Shown: positions 8,919-18,429, counted from the stretch's first letter. The stretch is DNA of 64,000 nt from Ruminococcaceae bacterium Marseille-P2935 (GCA_900104565.1 LT629951.1:593596-657595), one strand, 5' to 3'. Made by a program: numbers and translations. The notes: generated by a model from the sequence alone, not told the origin.

Positions 8919-9086
8919 TTACCAATTTTATAATGGTAGAACCTGCTTTTGCTATCAAACAGCCAAGCTTTGAAAAATTGCAAAATGTAGGAATGATTTA
9001 GGAATGATTTTTATACCGATCATTCGTGCGAATGATAGCACATATTAGCAAGCCCCTGATTTTGAAGTGTTTGAATTCATCAATAA
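8919..9086. other. Intergenic stretch
   Basis: Only a tandem GGAATGATTT repeat (two copies near 8989-9009) and an AT-rich spacer are visible before the terminator. There is no gene. Confidence 0.4.
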
Positions 9087-9123
9087 ACAAACAGACCGCC
9101 GGCTTTTGCCGGCGGTCTGTTTA
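9087..9123 (+). terminator. Bidirectional terminator
   Basis: A 13-bp perfect stem (ACAGACCGCCGGC/GCCGGCGGTCTGT) with loop TTTT is flanked by AAACAA and TTTA. It can end the cupin unit and also the minus-strand EAL remnant. Confidence 0.75.
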
Positions 9124-9234
9124 CAGTGTTACCACGTTTCGTATTCACCCTGTGGAGTTTGCTGAAAGAAGTGGGAGATATTTAAAAAGCACTGTAAAAT
9201 AATTTGCAGTAAAAAGGGGTTACCCCAACCTGAA

Positions 9235-9870
9235 TCAGTTCAGCTGGCTGTTATTTTTCAGCCATTGTTCAAATTCGGGAACTGGAAGCGGCTTGGAATA
9301 AATATACCCCTGAACCAAATCGCATCCAACGCTTTTTAAAAGGTCCAGCTGCTCTTCGGTTTCAATTCCTTCCGCTACAACCTGTATACCAAGTTTCTTG
9401 GAAATTTGAATGATTGAACCAATCAATTCCCGGGTTTTGGAGTTTTCTATATGATAGAAAAACCTGCGGTCTAGCTTAATAACATCAACGTCAAATTCCA
9501 TCAGCAGCCCTAAAGAGGAGTATCCGGCACCAAAATCATCCAAAGAACAAAGAAATCCCATTTCATGCATTTGGTGAATTTGTTTTTTTACATTTTCTAT
9601 TCCTTAGTCATCAAAAATGATTGATTCCGTCAGTTCTATTTCAATGAGCCCCGGGGGAATTTGGTATTGCTGTGATATTTTATGGAGCTGGTCCAAAAAA
9701 CTGTGCTTTTGGAAATGACACCGAGAAAGATTGACGGAGATTGGGAAAGGCGTTATTCCAGCATTAATCCACTGCCGTAGTCTTTTGCAGACCTCTTTAA
9801 ATATGTATAAAGTTGGTATTATATAATGTTTCTGAAATAATATTGTATCATGCATTAAAATCATATGGCT
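9235..9870 (-). pseudogene. Decayed EAL-domain (c-di-GMP phosphodiesterase) gene
   Basis: Two pieces of one EAL domain lie in the same minus-strand frame. The upstream piece (9604-9864) has ISVNLSRCHFQ and PGLIEIELTESIIFDD. The downstream piece (9235-9570) has MGFLCSLDDFGAGYSSLGLL, DVIKLDRRFFYHI, VVAEGIETEEQLDLLKSVGCDLVQGYIYSKPLP and the C-terminus. They are separated only by an in-frame TAA at 9604-9606. The coding signal starts inside the domain: the N-terminal strand with the EAL signature, and any upstream GGDEF or sensor domain, are absent, and no start site is present. Family motifs for metal binding (TES, DDFG, E of EGIET) survive, so decay looks recent. A sequencing error would explain the stop but not the missing 5' part. 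Confidence 0.85.
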
Positions 9871-9903
9871 TACAGTGGGTACAGACCAGTTTCTGGGTTA
9901 AAA

Positions 9904-9936
9904 AATCCCCCGGCTAGTAAAAGACCGGAGGAATTT
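9904..9936. terminator. Hairpin upstream of the EAL remnant
   Basis: An imperfect stem, AAATCCCCCGG with CCGGAGGAATTT, has A and T tracts on its flanks. It may be a leftover terminator. Confidence 0.35.
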
Positions 9937-10196
9937 AACAGTGAGTTTTGCATGTTGTAAGAAATTTCACTATAACGTATATGAACCGTTTTCTATATAG
10001 GCGGTTGGGTGTATAGATGGGACAAGGGGGCATATTTTGTATGCCGTTAAACACAAGCAGATGCTTTGACTCCAAACCTATTCTTTGTTACTTGTGATAA
10101 TCATATCCTCCTATCCAAGTGCGGTTAGGTGGTAAGTCGTAGTGAAAGCACACACAAATTTGTGTATAAAATGTGTAATATTTATGAATTTGTTTA
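9937..10196. other. Intergenic stretch ahead of the transporter operon
   Basis: No gene. It contains the 14-bp palindrome annotated separately, and AT-rich DNA. Confidence 0.4.
10152..10165. promoter_or_regulatory. 14-bp perfect palindrome, possible operator
   Basis: ACACAAATTTGTGT lies 31 bases upstream of the -35 element of the substrate-binding-protein promoter. Its position and symmetry suit an activator site. No regulator gene is adjacent. Confidence 0.4.
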
Positions 10197-10226
10197 TTGC
10201 GTTAAATCGTCAACATGTGCTATAAT
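10197..10226 (+). promoter_or_regulatory. Promoter of the peptide-transport operon
   Basis: TTGCGT, 18 bases, TATAAT. Transcription would start near 10233, giving a 5' untranslated leader of about 110 bases. Confidence 0.55.
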
Positions 10227-10342
10227 TTAACAAATAATGAAATGAATTTTGCAAAAAAAAGACATTCTTTCGGAAAAAACAAAGTCTTATTCGGCTGTTC
10301 ACAGCTGTTTAAATTAAAAAAGTGCAAATGGAGGAGAAGTCA

Positions 10343-11965
10343 TTGAACTTTCAGTTTTGTAAAGTAAAATCTGTAATCGCTTTGCTGCTGGCAATGGCAA
10401 TGCTCGTAGTGGGCTTTGCAGGCTGTGGCGGCAATAACAATTCTGCTTCGTCCGGGGCAGGCGCATCTCAAGGCGGAAATAAAGAGCCTATAGTATTTAC
10501 CTATGCTCTTTCTACCGAACCAGATACCCTGGATCCATCGGTTTGGTTTACCACCTCTCCGCTTAACCTGAATGTTTATCAGCCTTTGCTGGAGGTTAAC
10601 CCCGCCGGCAGCGCAGAGCCGTTCCGCTTTGTAATTGCTGAGTCCTATACCGTTTCTGAGGACGGTTTAACCTGGACTTTTAAAATCCGTGAGGGTATGA
10701 AATTTCATGACGGCACACCGGTAAATGCTGAGGCAGTTCGTTTTTCGGTACAGCGCACCAAGGATATTGAAGCTGCACCTGCTGGCATCTGGAGCACCGT
10801 TGAGAGCATGAATGTTCTTTCTGACTATGTAATTGAGTTCAAACTGAATGCTGCTGTTCCTTTTGACTATATTGTAGCTGCTGGTTACGGTTCCTTCATT
10901 ATGAGTCCCACTGCTGTAAAGGAAAATGAAAAAGACGGCGACCTGGCCCAGGCCTGGATGACCGACAACGCTGTTGGCAGCGGCCCGTGGAAGCTGCGTG
11001 AATGGACCCGCGGCGAAAGAATGGTATTTGACCGTAACCCTGACTACTTTGGCGGTTGGGAAGAAGGCCAGCCCGATATGGTTGTTATCAAGTTTGTAAC
11101 CGAATACTCCACCGCACGCTTAATGCTGGAAAAGGGCGAGGCTGACATGGTTGACTTTATCCCGGCAGACCAGGTGGAAGATATCCGCAAGATTGATGGT
11201 ATTTCTGCCGAGAGCTACCCCAGCTTTGAAACCCTTTACCTGCAGTTTAACCACGAGAAAGCACCTACCGACAGTAAAGAAGTTCGCCAGGCACTTTCTT
11301 ATGCGTTTAACTACGACGGTGTAACTAAAATTACCAACGGCGAATCCCGCCCAATGAAGGGCATTCTGCCCAGCAATATGTGGGGCTACAGTGACGAAAC
11401 CTTCCAGTACAATTTTGACCTGGAAAAAGCCCGCCAGATTCTGGACGATGCCGGCTATAAAGATAAGACTCTGACCCTGAACGCTTACTATTCCTCTGAG
11501 GATGATATTTTGCGCCAGGTTATCGAAATGTACAAGGGCGATCTGGCTAAAATTAACGTTGACCTGCAGGTAGAAACCGCTCCATTCTCTACCATTGCTT
11601 CTAAACAGAAGGAGTTTGACACCTCCGCTAATATCTTTACCCGTTACTGGTGGTGTGACTACGTTGACCCCAACGATTTTGTGTACTACCTGCTGCACAG
11701 TGACGCAAACTACAAAATCACCTATTACAAAGACGAAGCAATGGACAAATTGATTGATGATGCTCATAAAATTGCCGGTGTTGACAAAGAAAAGGCGATT
11801 GAGATGTATCAGCAGATTAACGACATTATTACGGAAGATGCCCACAGCATCTTTGCATTTGAGAAGAACGTGGTTGTACCTATGAGAACCTGGGTAAAGG
11901 ATTATGTTTACAATGCATCCTACCCCAGAATAGTAGAATTCTACGACCTGAGAATTGAGAAATAA
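10343..11965 (+). CDS. ABC transporter substrate-binding lipoprotein (SBP family 5, Dpp/Opp type)
   Basis: Extracellular solute-binding lipoprotein of the dipeptide/oligopeptide/nickel family, 540 residues. TTG 10343 is 6 bases after GGAGGAG and gives a clean lipoprotein signal peptide (KVKSVIALLLAMAMLVVGFAGC) with the acylated Cys at residue 28 and a Ser/Gly/Asn-rich linker after it. Family marks are EPDTLDPSVWFTTSP, YTVSEDGLTWTFKIREGMKFHDGTPVNAEAVRFSVQR, and GSGPWKLREWTRGERMVFDRNPDYFGG. It is the first gene of an operon with two permeases, two ATPases and four catabolic enzymes. A strong hairpin lies between it and the first permease, which may raise its expression over the rest. The ligand is unknown; the downstream enzymes suggest an amide- or imide-bonded amino acid compound or a prolyl peptide. 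Confidence 0.93.
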   Translation: MNFQFCKVKSVIALLLAMAMLVVGFAGCGGNNNSASSGAGASQGGNKEPIVFTYALSTEPDTLDPSVWFTTSPLNLNVYQPLLEVNPAGSAEPFRFVIAESYTVSEDGLTWTFKIREGMKFHDGTPVNAEAVRFSVQRTKDIEAAPAGIWSTVESMNVLSDYVIEFKLNAAVPFDYIVAAGYGSFIMSPTAVKENEKDGDLAQAWMTDNAVGSGPWKLREWTRGERMVFDRNPDYFGGWEEGQPDMVVIKFVTEYSTARLMLEKGEADMVDFIPADQVEDIRKIDGISAESYPSFETLYLQFNHEKAPTDSKEVRQALSYAFNYDGVTKITNGESRPMKGILPSNMWGYSDETFQYNFDLEKARQILDDAGYKDKTLTLNAYYSSEDDILRQVIEMYKGDLAKINVDLQVETAPFSTIASKQKEFDTSANIFTRYWWCDYVDPNDFVYYLLHSDANYKITYYKDEAMDKLIDDAHKIAGVDKEKAIEMYQQINDIITEDAHSIFAFEKNVVVPMRTWVKDYVYNASYPRIVEFYDLRIEK

Positions 11966-12005
11966 ACAAAGCAAGAGTTTTGTATAGTTTTAGGTGACAC
12001 ACCAT

Positions 12006-12045
12006 GCCTAACACTCCGTTTTTGACTAAAAGCGGGGTGTTAGGC
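12006..12045 (+). other. Intercistronic hairpin between binding protein and permease
   Basis: A 13-bp stem (GCCTAACACTCCG/CGGGGTGTTAGGC, one wobble) has an inner loop that can also pair (TTTT/AAAA). No T-run follows, so it is more likely an mRNA-stabilising or processing element than a full terminator. Confidence 0.6.
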
Positions 12046-12076
12046 CTAACTATTATATTGTGGGAATGGTGCTATT

Positions 12077-13111
12077 ATGAATGTTTGGCGATACGTAAGA
12101 AGGAGGCTTTTGCTGCTCGTTTTTGTACTGATCGGCTTAAGTATTATTACCTTCGCAATGACCAAATTTTCACCGGTAGACCCTGTTATTATGTGGGGCG
12201 GTGAAAAAGCTAGTCCGGAAGTAATAGAAAAAGTACGGGAAGATATGGGCCTGAACAAGCCGTTAATTGTACAATATTTCAGCTACATAGGGAACCTGTT
12301 CAAGGGCAATATGGGTGTGTCGCTTTCGACGAAACACCCCGTGGCGCAGGATATTGCCACCTTTTTTCCGGCAACGTTAGAGCTGGTGTTGGTATCGTGG
12401 GTAATTGCCCTGTTGATCGGTATTCCAATTGGAATACTGGCAGCGGTAAAAGCGGGCGGAAAGTTTGATAACATCAGCCGTTTCTTTGCACTGGGCGGTG
12501 TTTCTACTCCGCTGTTCTGGTTGGGGCTTCTGCTGCAGATATTGCTGTTTCAAAAACTGGGGTGGTTCCCCCTGCAGGGCCGTATTGGCGATACGGTGGC
12601 GTTGTTTAACCCCATTGAAAACATTACCGGCCTTTATTTGTTAGACAGTGCTATTACCGGAAACTGGACTGCTTTTTCCAGCGCGTTAAAACATATATTT
12701 ACACCGGCGCTTACTATGTCTGTTTCGGGTATTGCCGTAGTTGTCCGTATGACCCGTTCCTGCATGCTGGAAATTTTAAATAAAGATTATATGACCATGG
12801 CCAAAACTTACGGTTTACCAAAATGGAAGGTGTTTTTTGTTTATGGACTTAAAAATGCGCTGGTTCCCATTATAACTATTGTTTCTATGGCTATGTGTAA
12901 CAACTTTATGGGTTCTGTTTTAATAGAATCGGTATTTGACTGGCCAGGCATTGGCCGTTATGCAACCCGGTGCATTCTTAACGCAGACTTTGCACCAATT
13001 ATGGCAGTTGTTCTGATTATGGGCCTCATTTATGTGCTCATCAATCTGCTTGTAGATATTCTTTACTTTATGATTGATAAACGAATATCTTACAACGAAA
13101 CCCCACAGTAA
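12077..13111 (+). CDS. ABC transporter permease, DppB/OppB type
   Basis: Integral membrane subunit, 344 residues, with the DppB N-terminal signature MNVWRYVRRRLLLLVFVLIGLSIITFAMTKFSPVDPV followed by the large periplasmic-side loop and five further membrane segments. The ATPase-contact (EAA) loop is at MTMAKTYGLPKWKVFFVYGLKNALVPIIT. The late conserved segment GSVLIESVFDWPGIGRYATRCILNADFAPI is present. It would pair with the DppC-like protein encoded 17 bases downstream. Confidence 0.93.
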   Translation: MNVWRYVRRRLLLLVFVLIGLSIITFAMTKFSPVDPVIMWGGEKASPEVIEKVREDMGLNKPLIVQYFSYIGNLFKGNMGVSLSTKHPVAQDIATFFPATLELVLVSWVIALLIGIPIGILAAVKAGGKFDNISRFFALGGVSTPLFWLGLLLQILLFQKLGWFPLQGRIGDTVALFNPIENITGLYLLDSAITGNWTAFSSALKHIFTPALTMSVSGIAVVVRMTRSCMLEILNKDYMTMAKTYGLPKWKVFFVYGLKNALVPIITIVSMAMCNNFMGSVLIESVFDWPGIGRYATRCILNADFAPIMAVVLIMGLIYVLINLLVDILYFMIDKRISYNETPQ

Positions 13112-13128
13112 GGAAGGTGAGCAGTAGA

Positions 13129-14034
13129 ATGGAAGGACAAAATACCACCCAGGAACTTACCGTGCAGCAGGCGCCTGCTCAGACCAAAAGCAAAAACACT
13201 GTTTGGCGGCAGCTGCGCAAAAACAAGCTTTCCTTTTTCGGTCTCCTGGTTATTGTGTTTTTTCTGCTTTTAGCAGTCTTTGGACCATGGATCGCACCGT
13301 ATCCTGAGGATGCGGGAAGCAACACTAAAATTGAAGAACGTCTGCAGTCTCCCAGTACCGAGCACTGGTTTGGTACTGATGATATGGGCCGCGATATCTT
13401 CAGCCGTGTTGTGATTGGCACCAGAGTTTCGCTTTTAGTTGGCGTTGTAGCTATTTTCATTACTATGTGCATTGGTATTCCCCTGGGAGCAATTGCCGGT
13501 TATTATGGGGGTAAACTTGACGAGTGCGTGATGCGCATTACCGATGTTTTTCTGGCATTCCCATACCTGATTTTGGCAATGGCCATTGCGGTCATTTTAA
13601 AACCCGGCCTATACAGCGCCATGGTGGCAATTTCGCTCACCTGGTGGCCATATTATACCCGCCTGGTGCGCGGGCAGGCGTTGTCACTGCGCAACCAGTC
13701 CTTTGTACATGCTGCCAAGATGATGGGCGCTAAAAACTCGCATATCATCTTCCGCCATATTCTGCCCAACTGTATTGGTCCGATTATAGTAAACGCCTCA
13801 TTGGACATGGGGCTTATTATTCTGGCTACCGCCTCATTAGGGTTCATTGGCGTAGGCGCACAGCCGCCCATGGCGGAGTGGGGGCTGATGATCAGTACCG
13901 GCAGGGAGTTCTTTATGACTGCACCCTGGATGACCTTCTTCCCGGGCCTTGCAATCTTCCTGACTGTTTTGGGCTTTAACCTGCTGGGTGATGGGCTGCG
14001 GGATATTTTAGACCCCCAGTCACGCCCACGCTAA
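13129..14034 (+). CDS. ABC transporter permease, DppC/OppC type
   Basis: Second permease subunit, 301 residues. A hydrophilic N-terminus precedes WRQLRKNKLSFFGLLVIVFFLLLAVFGPWIAPY, followed by HWFGTDDMGRDIFSRVVIGTRVSL (the DppC hallmark) and an EAA loop at HAAKMMGAKNSHIIFRHILPNCIGPIIV. ATG 13129 is preceded by AAGGAAGG; a GTG at 13117 overlaps that SD and is less likely. The C-terminal LGFNLLGDGLRDILDPQ is typical of the family. Confidence 0.93.
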   Translation: MEGQNTTQELTVQQAPAQTKSKNTVWRQLRKNKLSFFGLLVIVFFLLLAVFGPWIAPYPEDAGSNTKIEERLQSPSTEHWFGTDDMGRDIFSRVVIGTRVSLLVGVVAIFITMCIGIPLGAIAGYYGGKLDECVMRITDVFLAFPYLILAMAIAVILKPGLYSAMVAISLTWWPYYTRLVRGQALSLRNQSFVHAAKMMGAKNSHIIFRHILPNCIGPIIVNASLDMGLIILATASLGFIGVGAQPPMAEWGLMISTGREFFMTAPWMTFFPGLAIFLTVLGFNLLGDGLRDILDPQSRPR

Positions 14035-14075
14035 AGTAAGCCGTAACCAGTAAACTGGCACGAAAAGAAGAACGG

Positions 14076-15059
14076 ATGGTGACTATGGAACAACTGCTAC
14101 AGGTAGAAAATTTAAAGACCTACTTTAAACTGATTGACGGCACGGTAAAAGCAGTAGATGGTGTTTCTTTTTCGGTAAACCATGGGGAAGCGCTGGGTAT
14201 TGCAGGCGAAACAGGAAGCGGCAAAAGCGTAACGGTCAAATCGATTATGCGCAACATGCCCTCCTATGCCGAAATTACGGCAGATAAGCTTACTCTGGAG
14301 GGTATTGACCTGCTGAAGCTGTCGAACAAAGAACTGCAGGATATTTGGGGGAAAAAGATCGCAATGATCTTTCAAAACCCGACTAGCTTTATTAATCCGC
14401 TGTTTACCATTGAAAAGCAGATGACCGATGTAATCTGCTTTCATGAAAAGATAAAAAAAGCCGAGGCTGTAAAAATTGCCCGGAACATGTTGGTCCTGGT
14501 GGGTATGCCCGACCCGGATGCGGTGCTGAAATCTTACCCGTTCCAGCTTTCAGGCGGTATGATACAGCGTATCATGATCGCGTTAAGCCTTTCCTGCAAT
14601 CCGTCCCTGCTGATTGCAGATGAACCCACCACGGCGCTGGATGTAACCATTCAGGCTCAAATTATCAAACTGCTGGGCGATATTAAAACCCATACTTCAG
14701 GTTTAATTTTGATCACCCATAACCTTGCAATTATTACCGAAATTTGTGATAAAGTAGCCATTATGTATGCCGGCAAGATGATGGAATGGGGCGGGGTAAA
14801 CCAGGTGATGAAGGAACCAGCACATCCCTACACACAGGGGCTTTTGGCCGCAATTCCGCGGCTCAGCAACGAGAGTAAAAAGCTGGAGTTTATTCCGGGC
14901 AACATTCCAAGCACGGTAGACCCGCCAAAAGGGTGCCGTTTTTCGCCTCGCTGCCCATATGCAAAACCGGTTTGTACCCAGGAAGAGCCGCCTATGGTAG
15001 AGATCGCTCCCAGCCATTTTGTGGCATGCCATTGCGCCGGGGAAGGAGGCTGTCGGTAA
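14076..15059 (+). CDS. ABC transporter ATP-binding protein, DppD/OppD type
   Basis: Cytoplasmic ATPase subunit, 327 residues. Walker A is GETGSGKS, the ABC signature is LSGGM, Walker B is [12 protein letters not shown], and the H-loop is LITHN. The C-terminal oligopeptide-transporter extension has the Cys-rich segment [18 protein letters not shown] 14085 ([14 protein letters not shown]) is an equally plausible start; neither has a strong SD. The stop codon shares one base with the next start, so the two ATPases are translationally coupled. Confidence 0.93.
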   Translation: MVTMEQLLQVENLKTYFKLIDGTVKAVDGVSFSVNHGEALGIAGETGSGKSVTVKSIMRNMPSYAEITADKLTLEGIDLLKLSNKELQDIWGKKIAMIFQNPTSFINPLFTIEKQMTDVICFHEKIKKAEAVKIARNMLVLVGMPDPDAVLKSYPFQLSGGMIQRIMIALSLSCNPSLLIADEPTTALDVTIQAQIIKLLGDIKTHTSGLILITHNLAIITEICDKVAIMYAGKMMEWGGVNQVMKEPAHPYTQGLLAAIPRLSNESKKLEFIPGNIPSTVDPPKGCRFSPRCPYAKPVCTQEEPPMVEIAPSHFVACHCAGEGGCR

Positions 15060-16033
15060 TGCAGGAAAAAGAGATGCAGACGAAGCCTGTTTTGCAGGTG
15101 AAAGGTTTAAAAAAATATTTTGAAAAGAAAAGCATGCGCGGCCGGGTCATCAGCAGTTTAAAAGCGGTGGATGACATCAGTTTTGATGTGTACCCGGGCG
15201 AATCTTTTGGCATTGTGGGTGAATCTGGCTGCGGAAAAAGCACCACAGCTATGATGCTCAGCGGCCTTTACAGCTTAACAGACGGTACAATCACCTTTAA
15301 TGGGGTAGATATTTCCGATTTTTCCAACAAAGCGGTAAAAGAAGAACGTAAAAAAATCCAGATGGTATTCCAGGACCCTGCTGCTTCGCTGAACCCCCGC
15401 ATGAAGGTACGCGCCACCCTGATGGAGCCTTTTGTAATTCAGGGAATTAAGGTGGATGAATCAAAAATTGATGAACTACTGGAAATTGTGGGACTGAGCG
15501 CCGCTTATAAGGACAGGTATCCCCACGAGCTTTCGGGTGGGCAGAAGCAGCGTATTGGCGTAGCCCGTGCACTTGCTATGGACCCACAGGTGATTATTTT
15601 AGACGAGCCCACCTCGGCATTGGATGTAAACGTGCAGGCTCAAATTATCAACCTGCTTGAGCAGATTAAAGAGCAGAAAAACCTGAGTTATGTGCTGATT
15701 TCGCACGACTTAAGCGTAGTAAAAACCGTTTGCCGCAGGGTTGCGGTGATGTACCTTGGCAAGATTGTGGAGCAGGGGCCTGTGGATGAAATTTTTGCGG
15801 CCCCCAAACACCCCTATACCAAGGCTCTGTTTTCCAACATTCCAGTGCTGGATGACGAGAAACGGGAGAAGATTATTCTTGAGGGTGACGTACCAAGCCC
15901 GAGCAAAATCCCGTCAGGCTGCCGGTTCCATCCCCGCTGCTGGAAAGCACAGGAGATTTGCAAAAACGAGCAACCCCAGATGCGTGATACCGGAAACGGT
16001 TGTTGCGCGGCATGCCACTTTGTAGAAGAATAG
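15059..16033 (+). CDS. ABC transporter ATP-binding protein, DppF/OppF type
   Basis: Second ATPase subunit, 324 residues. Walker A is GESGCGKS, the signature LSGGQKQR, Walker B IILDEPTSALD, the H-loop LISHDLS, and the C-terminal extension GCRFHPRCWKAQEIC. ATG 15059 overlaps the last base of the preceding stop codon (TAATG) and follows a GGAAGGAGG sequence. The frame is open upstream to 14933, but that part lies inside the preceding gene. It forms a heterodimer with the DppD-like ATPase by family analogy. Confidence 0.93.
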   Translation: MQEKEMQTKPVLQVKGLKKYFEKKSMRGRVISSLKAVDDISFDVYPGESFGIVGESGCGKSTTAMMLSGLYSLTDGTITFNGVDISDFSNKAVKEERKKIQMVFQDPAASLNPRMKVRATLMEPFVIQGIKVDESKIDELLEIVGLSAAYKDRYPHELSGGQKQRIGVARALAMDPQVIILDEPTSALDVNVQAQIINLLEQIKEQKNLSYVLISHDLSVVKTVCRRVAVMYLGKIVEQGPVDEIFAAPKHPYTKALFSNIPVLDDEKREKIILEGDVPSPSKIPSGCRFHPRCWKAQEICKNEQPQMRDTGNGCCAACHFVEE

Positions 16034-16044
16034 GGGGATCAGTT

Positions 16045-17082
16045 TTGAATAAAAAGGAACAAATCAATAAGGGAATTATGCTTCTGGATGCAACAGAGGT
16101 TCGCAATAATCTCTCTTTAGAAGAAACGATAGAGGCTGTAGAACAGACCTATTCCCAGTATTATCAGGGTAAAACCCTGTTGCCACCAGTTGTCAACATG
16201 ATGCTGGATGACCGTGACGGCGAATTGGATGTAAAAACCGGATTTATTGACGGTTTTAATCTAATCGGTGTCAAGATGGCCGCAGGATTTTATCAGAATG
16301 AAAAAAGCTATGGAATTCCCTCTTGGCCTTCTATGATTATGCTGGCAGATGCCCAGACCGGGTTTCCCTGTGCAGCTATGGATGGTGGTTATATCACTAC
16401 TATCCGTACCGGAGCCGCTGGGGCGGTTGGCGCAAAACACCTTGCACGCAAAAATTCCGAAACAGTGTTGCTGGTTGGGGCGGGCAACCAGGCCCGCATT
16501 CAGCTGCTGGGCCTTAAACTGGTCATGCCCGGCTTAAAACGCGCAATGGTTTACAGCCCAGTGCGCGAAGAGGTGGAGCTGTATGTCACAGAGATGACCG
16601 AAAAAGCAGGTATTCCGGTAACTGGAGTATTCACCAAAGAGGAACTGAAAGAAGCGGCTGGAAAAGCAGATATTATTGTTACAGTTACCCCGTCCCGCGA
16701 GCCGCAGATTCTGCGGGAATGGGTGCGCCCCGGAACCCATATCAACGCCATTGGGTCAGACGGCCCCGGCAAGCAGGAACTGGACCCGGCTATTTTGCGG
16801 GATGCCAAGGTTGTAGCTGACAGCTTTAGCCAGACCAGCCAGATTGGCGAATGCCAGCATGCCATAAAAGCCGGTTACATGAAGGAAGACCGCACCGGCC
16901 TGTATGCCGAAATTGGTGAAGTGACCAGCGGCGTCAAACCGGGGCGTGAAAATAATGAGGAAATTACCGTGTTTGATGCAACCGGAATGGCGGTATTAGA
17001 TGTTGCGGCGGCCTCTATTGTTGTTCGCCGTTCGGCAGAAAAAGAAGGCACGCGCTACTTCCAAATGTTCCATTTAGACTAA
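16045..17082 (+). CDS. Ornithine cyclodeaminase/mu-crystallin family protein
   Basis: NAD(P)-dependent enzyme of about 345 residues. Conserved segments are the substrate-side GVKMAAGFYQN, GGYITTIRTGAAGAVGAKHLARK, the dinucleotide-binding VLLVGAGNQARIQL, and HINAIGSDGPGKQELDP. The family includes ornithine cyclodeaminase, archaeal alanine dehydrogenase, delta1-pyrroline-2-carboxylate reductase and opine-type reductases, so the exact reaction cannot be read from sequence. TTG 16045 follows AGGGGG by 7 bases; ATG 16078 (MLLDATEV) is the alternative. Eleven bases separate it from the transporter ATPase, so it probably acts on an imported compound or a product of the hydrolases encoded downstream. 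Confidence 0.88.
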   Translation: MNKKEQINKGIMLLDATEVRNNLSLEETIEAVEQTYSQYYQGKTLLPPVVNMMLDDRDGELDVKTGFIDGFNLIGVKMAAGFYQNEKSYGIPSWPSMIMLADAQTGFPCAAMDGGYITTIRTGAAGAVGAKHLARKNSETVLLVGAGNQARIQLLGLKLVMPGLKRAMVYSPVREEVELYVTEMTEKAGIPVTGVFTKEELKEAAGKADIIVTVTPSREPQILREWVRPGTHINAIGSDGPGKQELDPAILRDAKVVADSFSQTSQIGECQHAIKAGYMKEDRTGLYAEIGEVTSGVKPGRENNEEITVFDATGMAVLDVAAASIVVRRSAEKEGTRYFQMFHLD

Positions 17083-17090
17083 ATGCTATG

Positions 17091-17131
17091 AATGCAGCCG
17101 CCTTCCGCATGAGGGCGGATTCTGCATGTTC
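17091..17131 (+). other. Intercistronic hairpin
   Basis: ATGCAGCCGCC can pair with GGGCGGATTCTGCAT, with a small bulge. It is followed by about 150 bases without a gene before the M24 peptidase. It has no clear T-run and may be an attenuator or stabiliser dividing the locus. Confidence 0.4.
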
Positions 17132-17287
17132 GGCTGAAAAAGGAAACTTGCTTTTTATGTGTTGTTCTGTCAACAGACGGCAAGCAGCAAGTTACAGTAT
17201 TTTTGCGGTAAATGCTACAGCGGTGTATATTCACAACGTTAGTATTTTTATAACAAATAAAATTAACATCAATAGGGGGTTTATCAT

Positions 17288-18418
17288 ATGCCAATTAATT
17301 GCAAAGAAATTCCCGAGCAATATGCCCGGGTACAGGAAAACCTGAAAAAACTGAACCTGGACGGAATGCTTGCCATTTCTCTGGAAAACTTTTACTGGCT
17401 GTCCGGAGCGCTGGTAACCACCATGAAGAGCATTCCTGACCGTATTGGCGCAGTGTTATCCATTTTGGATGAGGACCCTGTTCTGCTGACCTGCAGCATT
17501 GAAGAGAGCCTTGTAGTGGACGCCACCTGGATCAAAGACGTACGCACCTATGAAGAATTCAAGCAGTCCCCTATCGTCGTACTGGCGGACATTATGCGTC
17601 AAAAAGGCCTGGGTAAAGGCCGTATCGGTGTGGAGATGGACTATCTTGTCGCTTGTTATTATGAAGAACTAAAACGGGAACTGCCCGAGGTTGAGCTGGT
17701 TGACGTCAGTGTGCTTTACCGTAAGATGCGTATGGTAAAAACCCCAAGAGAGATTAAAATTCTTTCTCATGCAGCTTTTGCAACCGAAGAAGCCATGACC
17801 CGTACTTTTTGGGAAGCCAAACCCGGCGACCGTGAGATTGACGTTTTGAACAACATGATTATTAAAACCATGCAGGCAGGCGGCAGCCAGCCGTCCGGCA
17901 GCTTTGGCACCGGCCCCAAGAGTGCAGTGGCCCACCCATTTGCAGATGAAAGCCCCCTGCGCAACGGCGATATTGTCAGTGTTGACTTTGGTGCCTGTTT
18001 TGACGGTTATTATTCCGACATCGGCCGTACCGCAGTAGTGGGTGCGTCCGGTGAGCGCCAAAACAGAATTTATCAGTCCCTGTATGATGTTCAGCGCCGT
18101 TTGATCGATATGGTTCGCCCCGGTGTTAAGGCCTGCGATATTTATTTTAAAGCTGTTGAACTGCTGCATGCAGCAGGTATTGACCTGTCCCTGTCCCACG
18201 TTGGGCATGGCTTGGGTCTTTCCATTCACGAAGAACCGCTCCTTTCTCCTTTCTGTGAGCAGCCCCTGCTAGAAAACATGATCATTAACATTGAGCCCTT
18301 CTATGTCACCGACGAGGGGTATCATTCCGAAGATTCGATGATTGTAACCAAAGATGGTGTAGAGCTGCTGTCTACCTTTGCAGATCACTCCAAAATTATT
18401 CCAATCACCAACAAATAA
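17288..18418 (+). CDS. M24-family aminopeptidase (Xaa-Pro peptidase type)
   Basis: Cytoplasmic metallopeptidase, 376 residues: a creatinase-like N-terminal domain (about 1-145) and an M24 pita-bread catalytic domain (about 150-370). All five dimetal ligands are present: Asp233 and Asp244 (SVDFG...YYSD), His307 (HVGHGLG), Glu336 (NIEPF) and Glu348 (HSEDS). Family members cleave Xaa-Pro bonds or act as creatinase-like amidinohydrolases. ATG 17288 has AGGGGG 8 bases upstream. It is followed after 11 bases by the first amidohydrolase, which links it to the imported-peptide pathway. Confidence 0.9.
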   Translation: MPINCKEIPEQYARVQENLKKLNLDGMLAISLENFYWLSGALVTTMKSIPDRIGAVLSILDEDPVLLTCSIEESLVVDATWIKDVRTYEEFKQSPIVVLADIMRQKGLGKGRIGVEMDYLVACYYEELKRELPEVELVDVSVLYRKMRMVKTPREIKILSHAAFATEEAMTRTFWEAKPGDREIDVLNNMIIKTMQAGGSQPSGSFGTGPKSAVAHPFADESPLRNGDIVSVDFGACFDGYYSDIGRTAVVGASGERQNRIYQSLYDVQRRLIDMVRPGVKACDIYFKAVELLHAAGIDLSLSHVGHGLGLSIHEEPLLSPFCEQPLLENMIINIEPFYVTDEGYHSEDSMIVTKDGVELLSTFADHSKIIPITNK

Positions 18419-18429
18419 GGAGCAAAACT

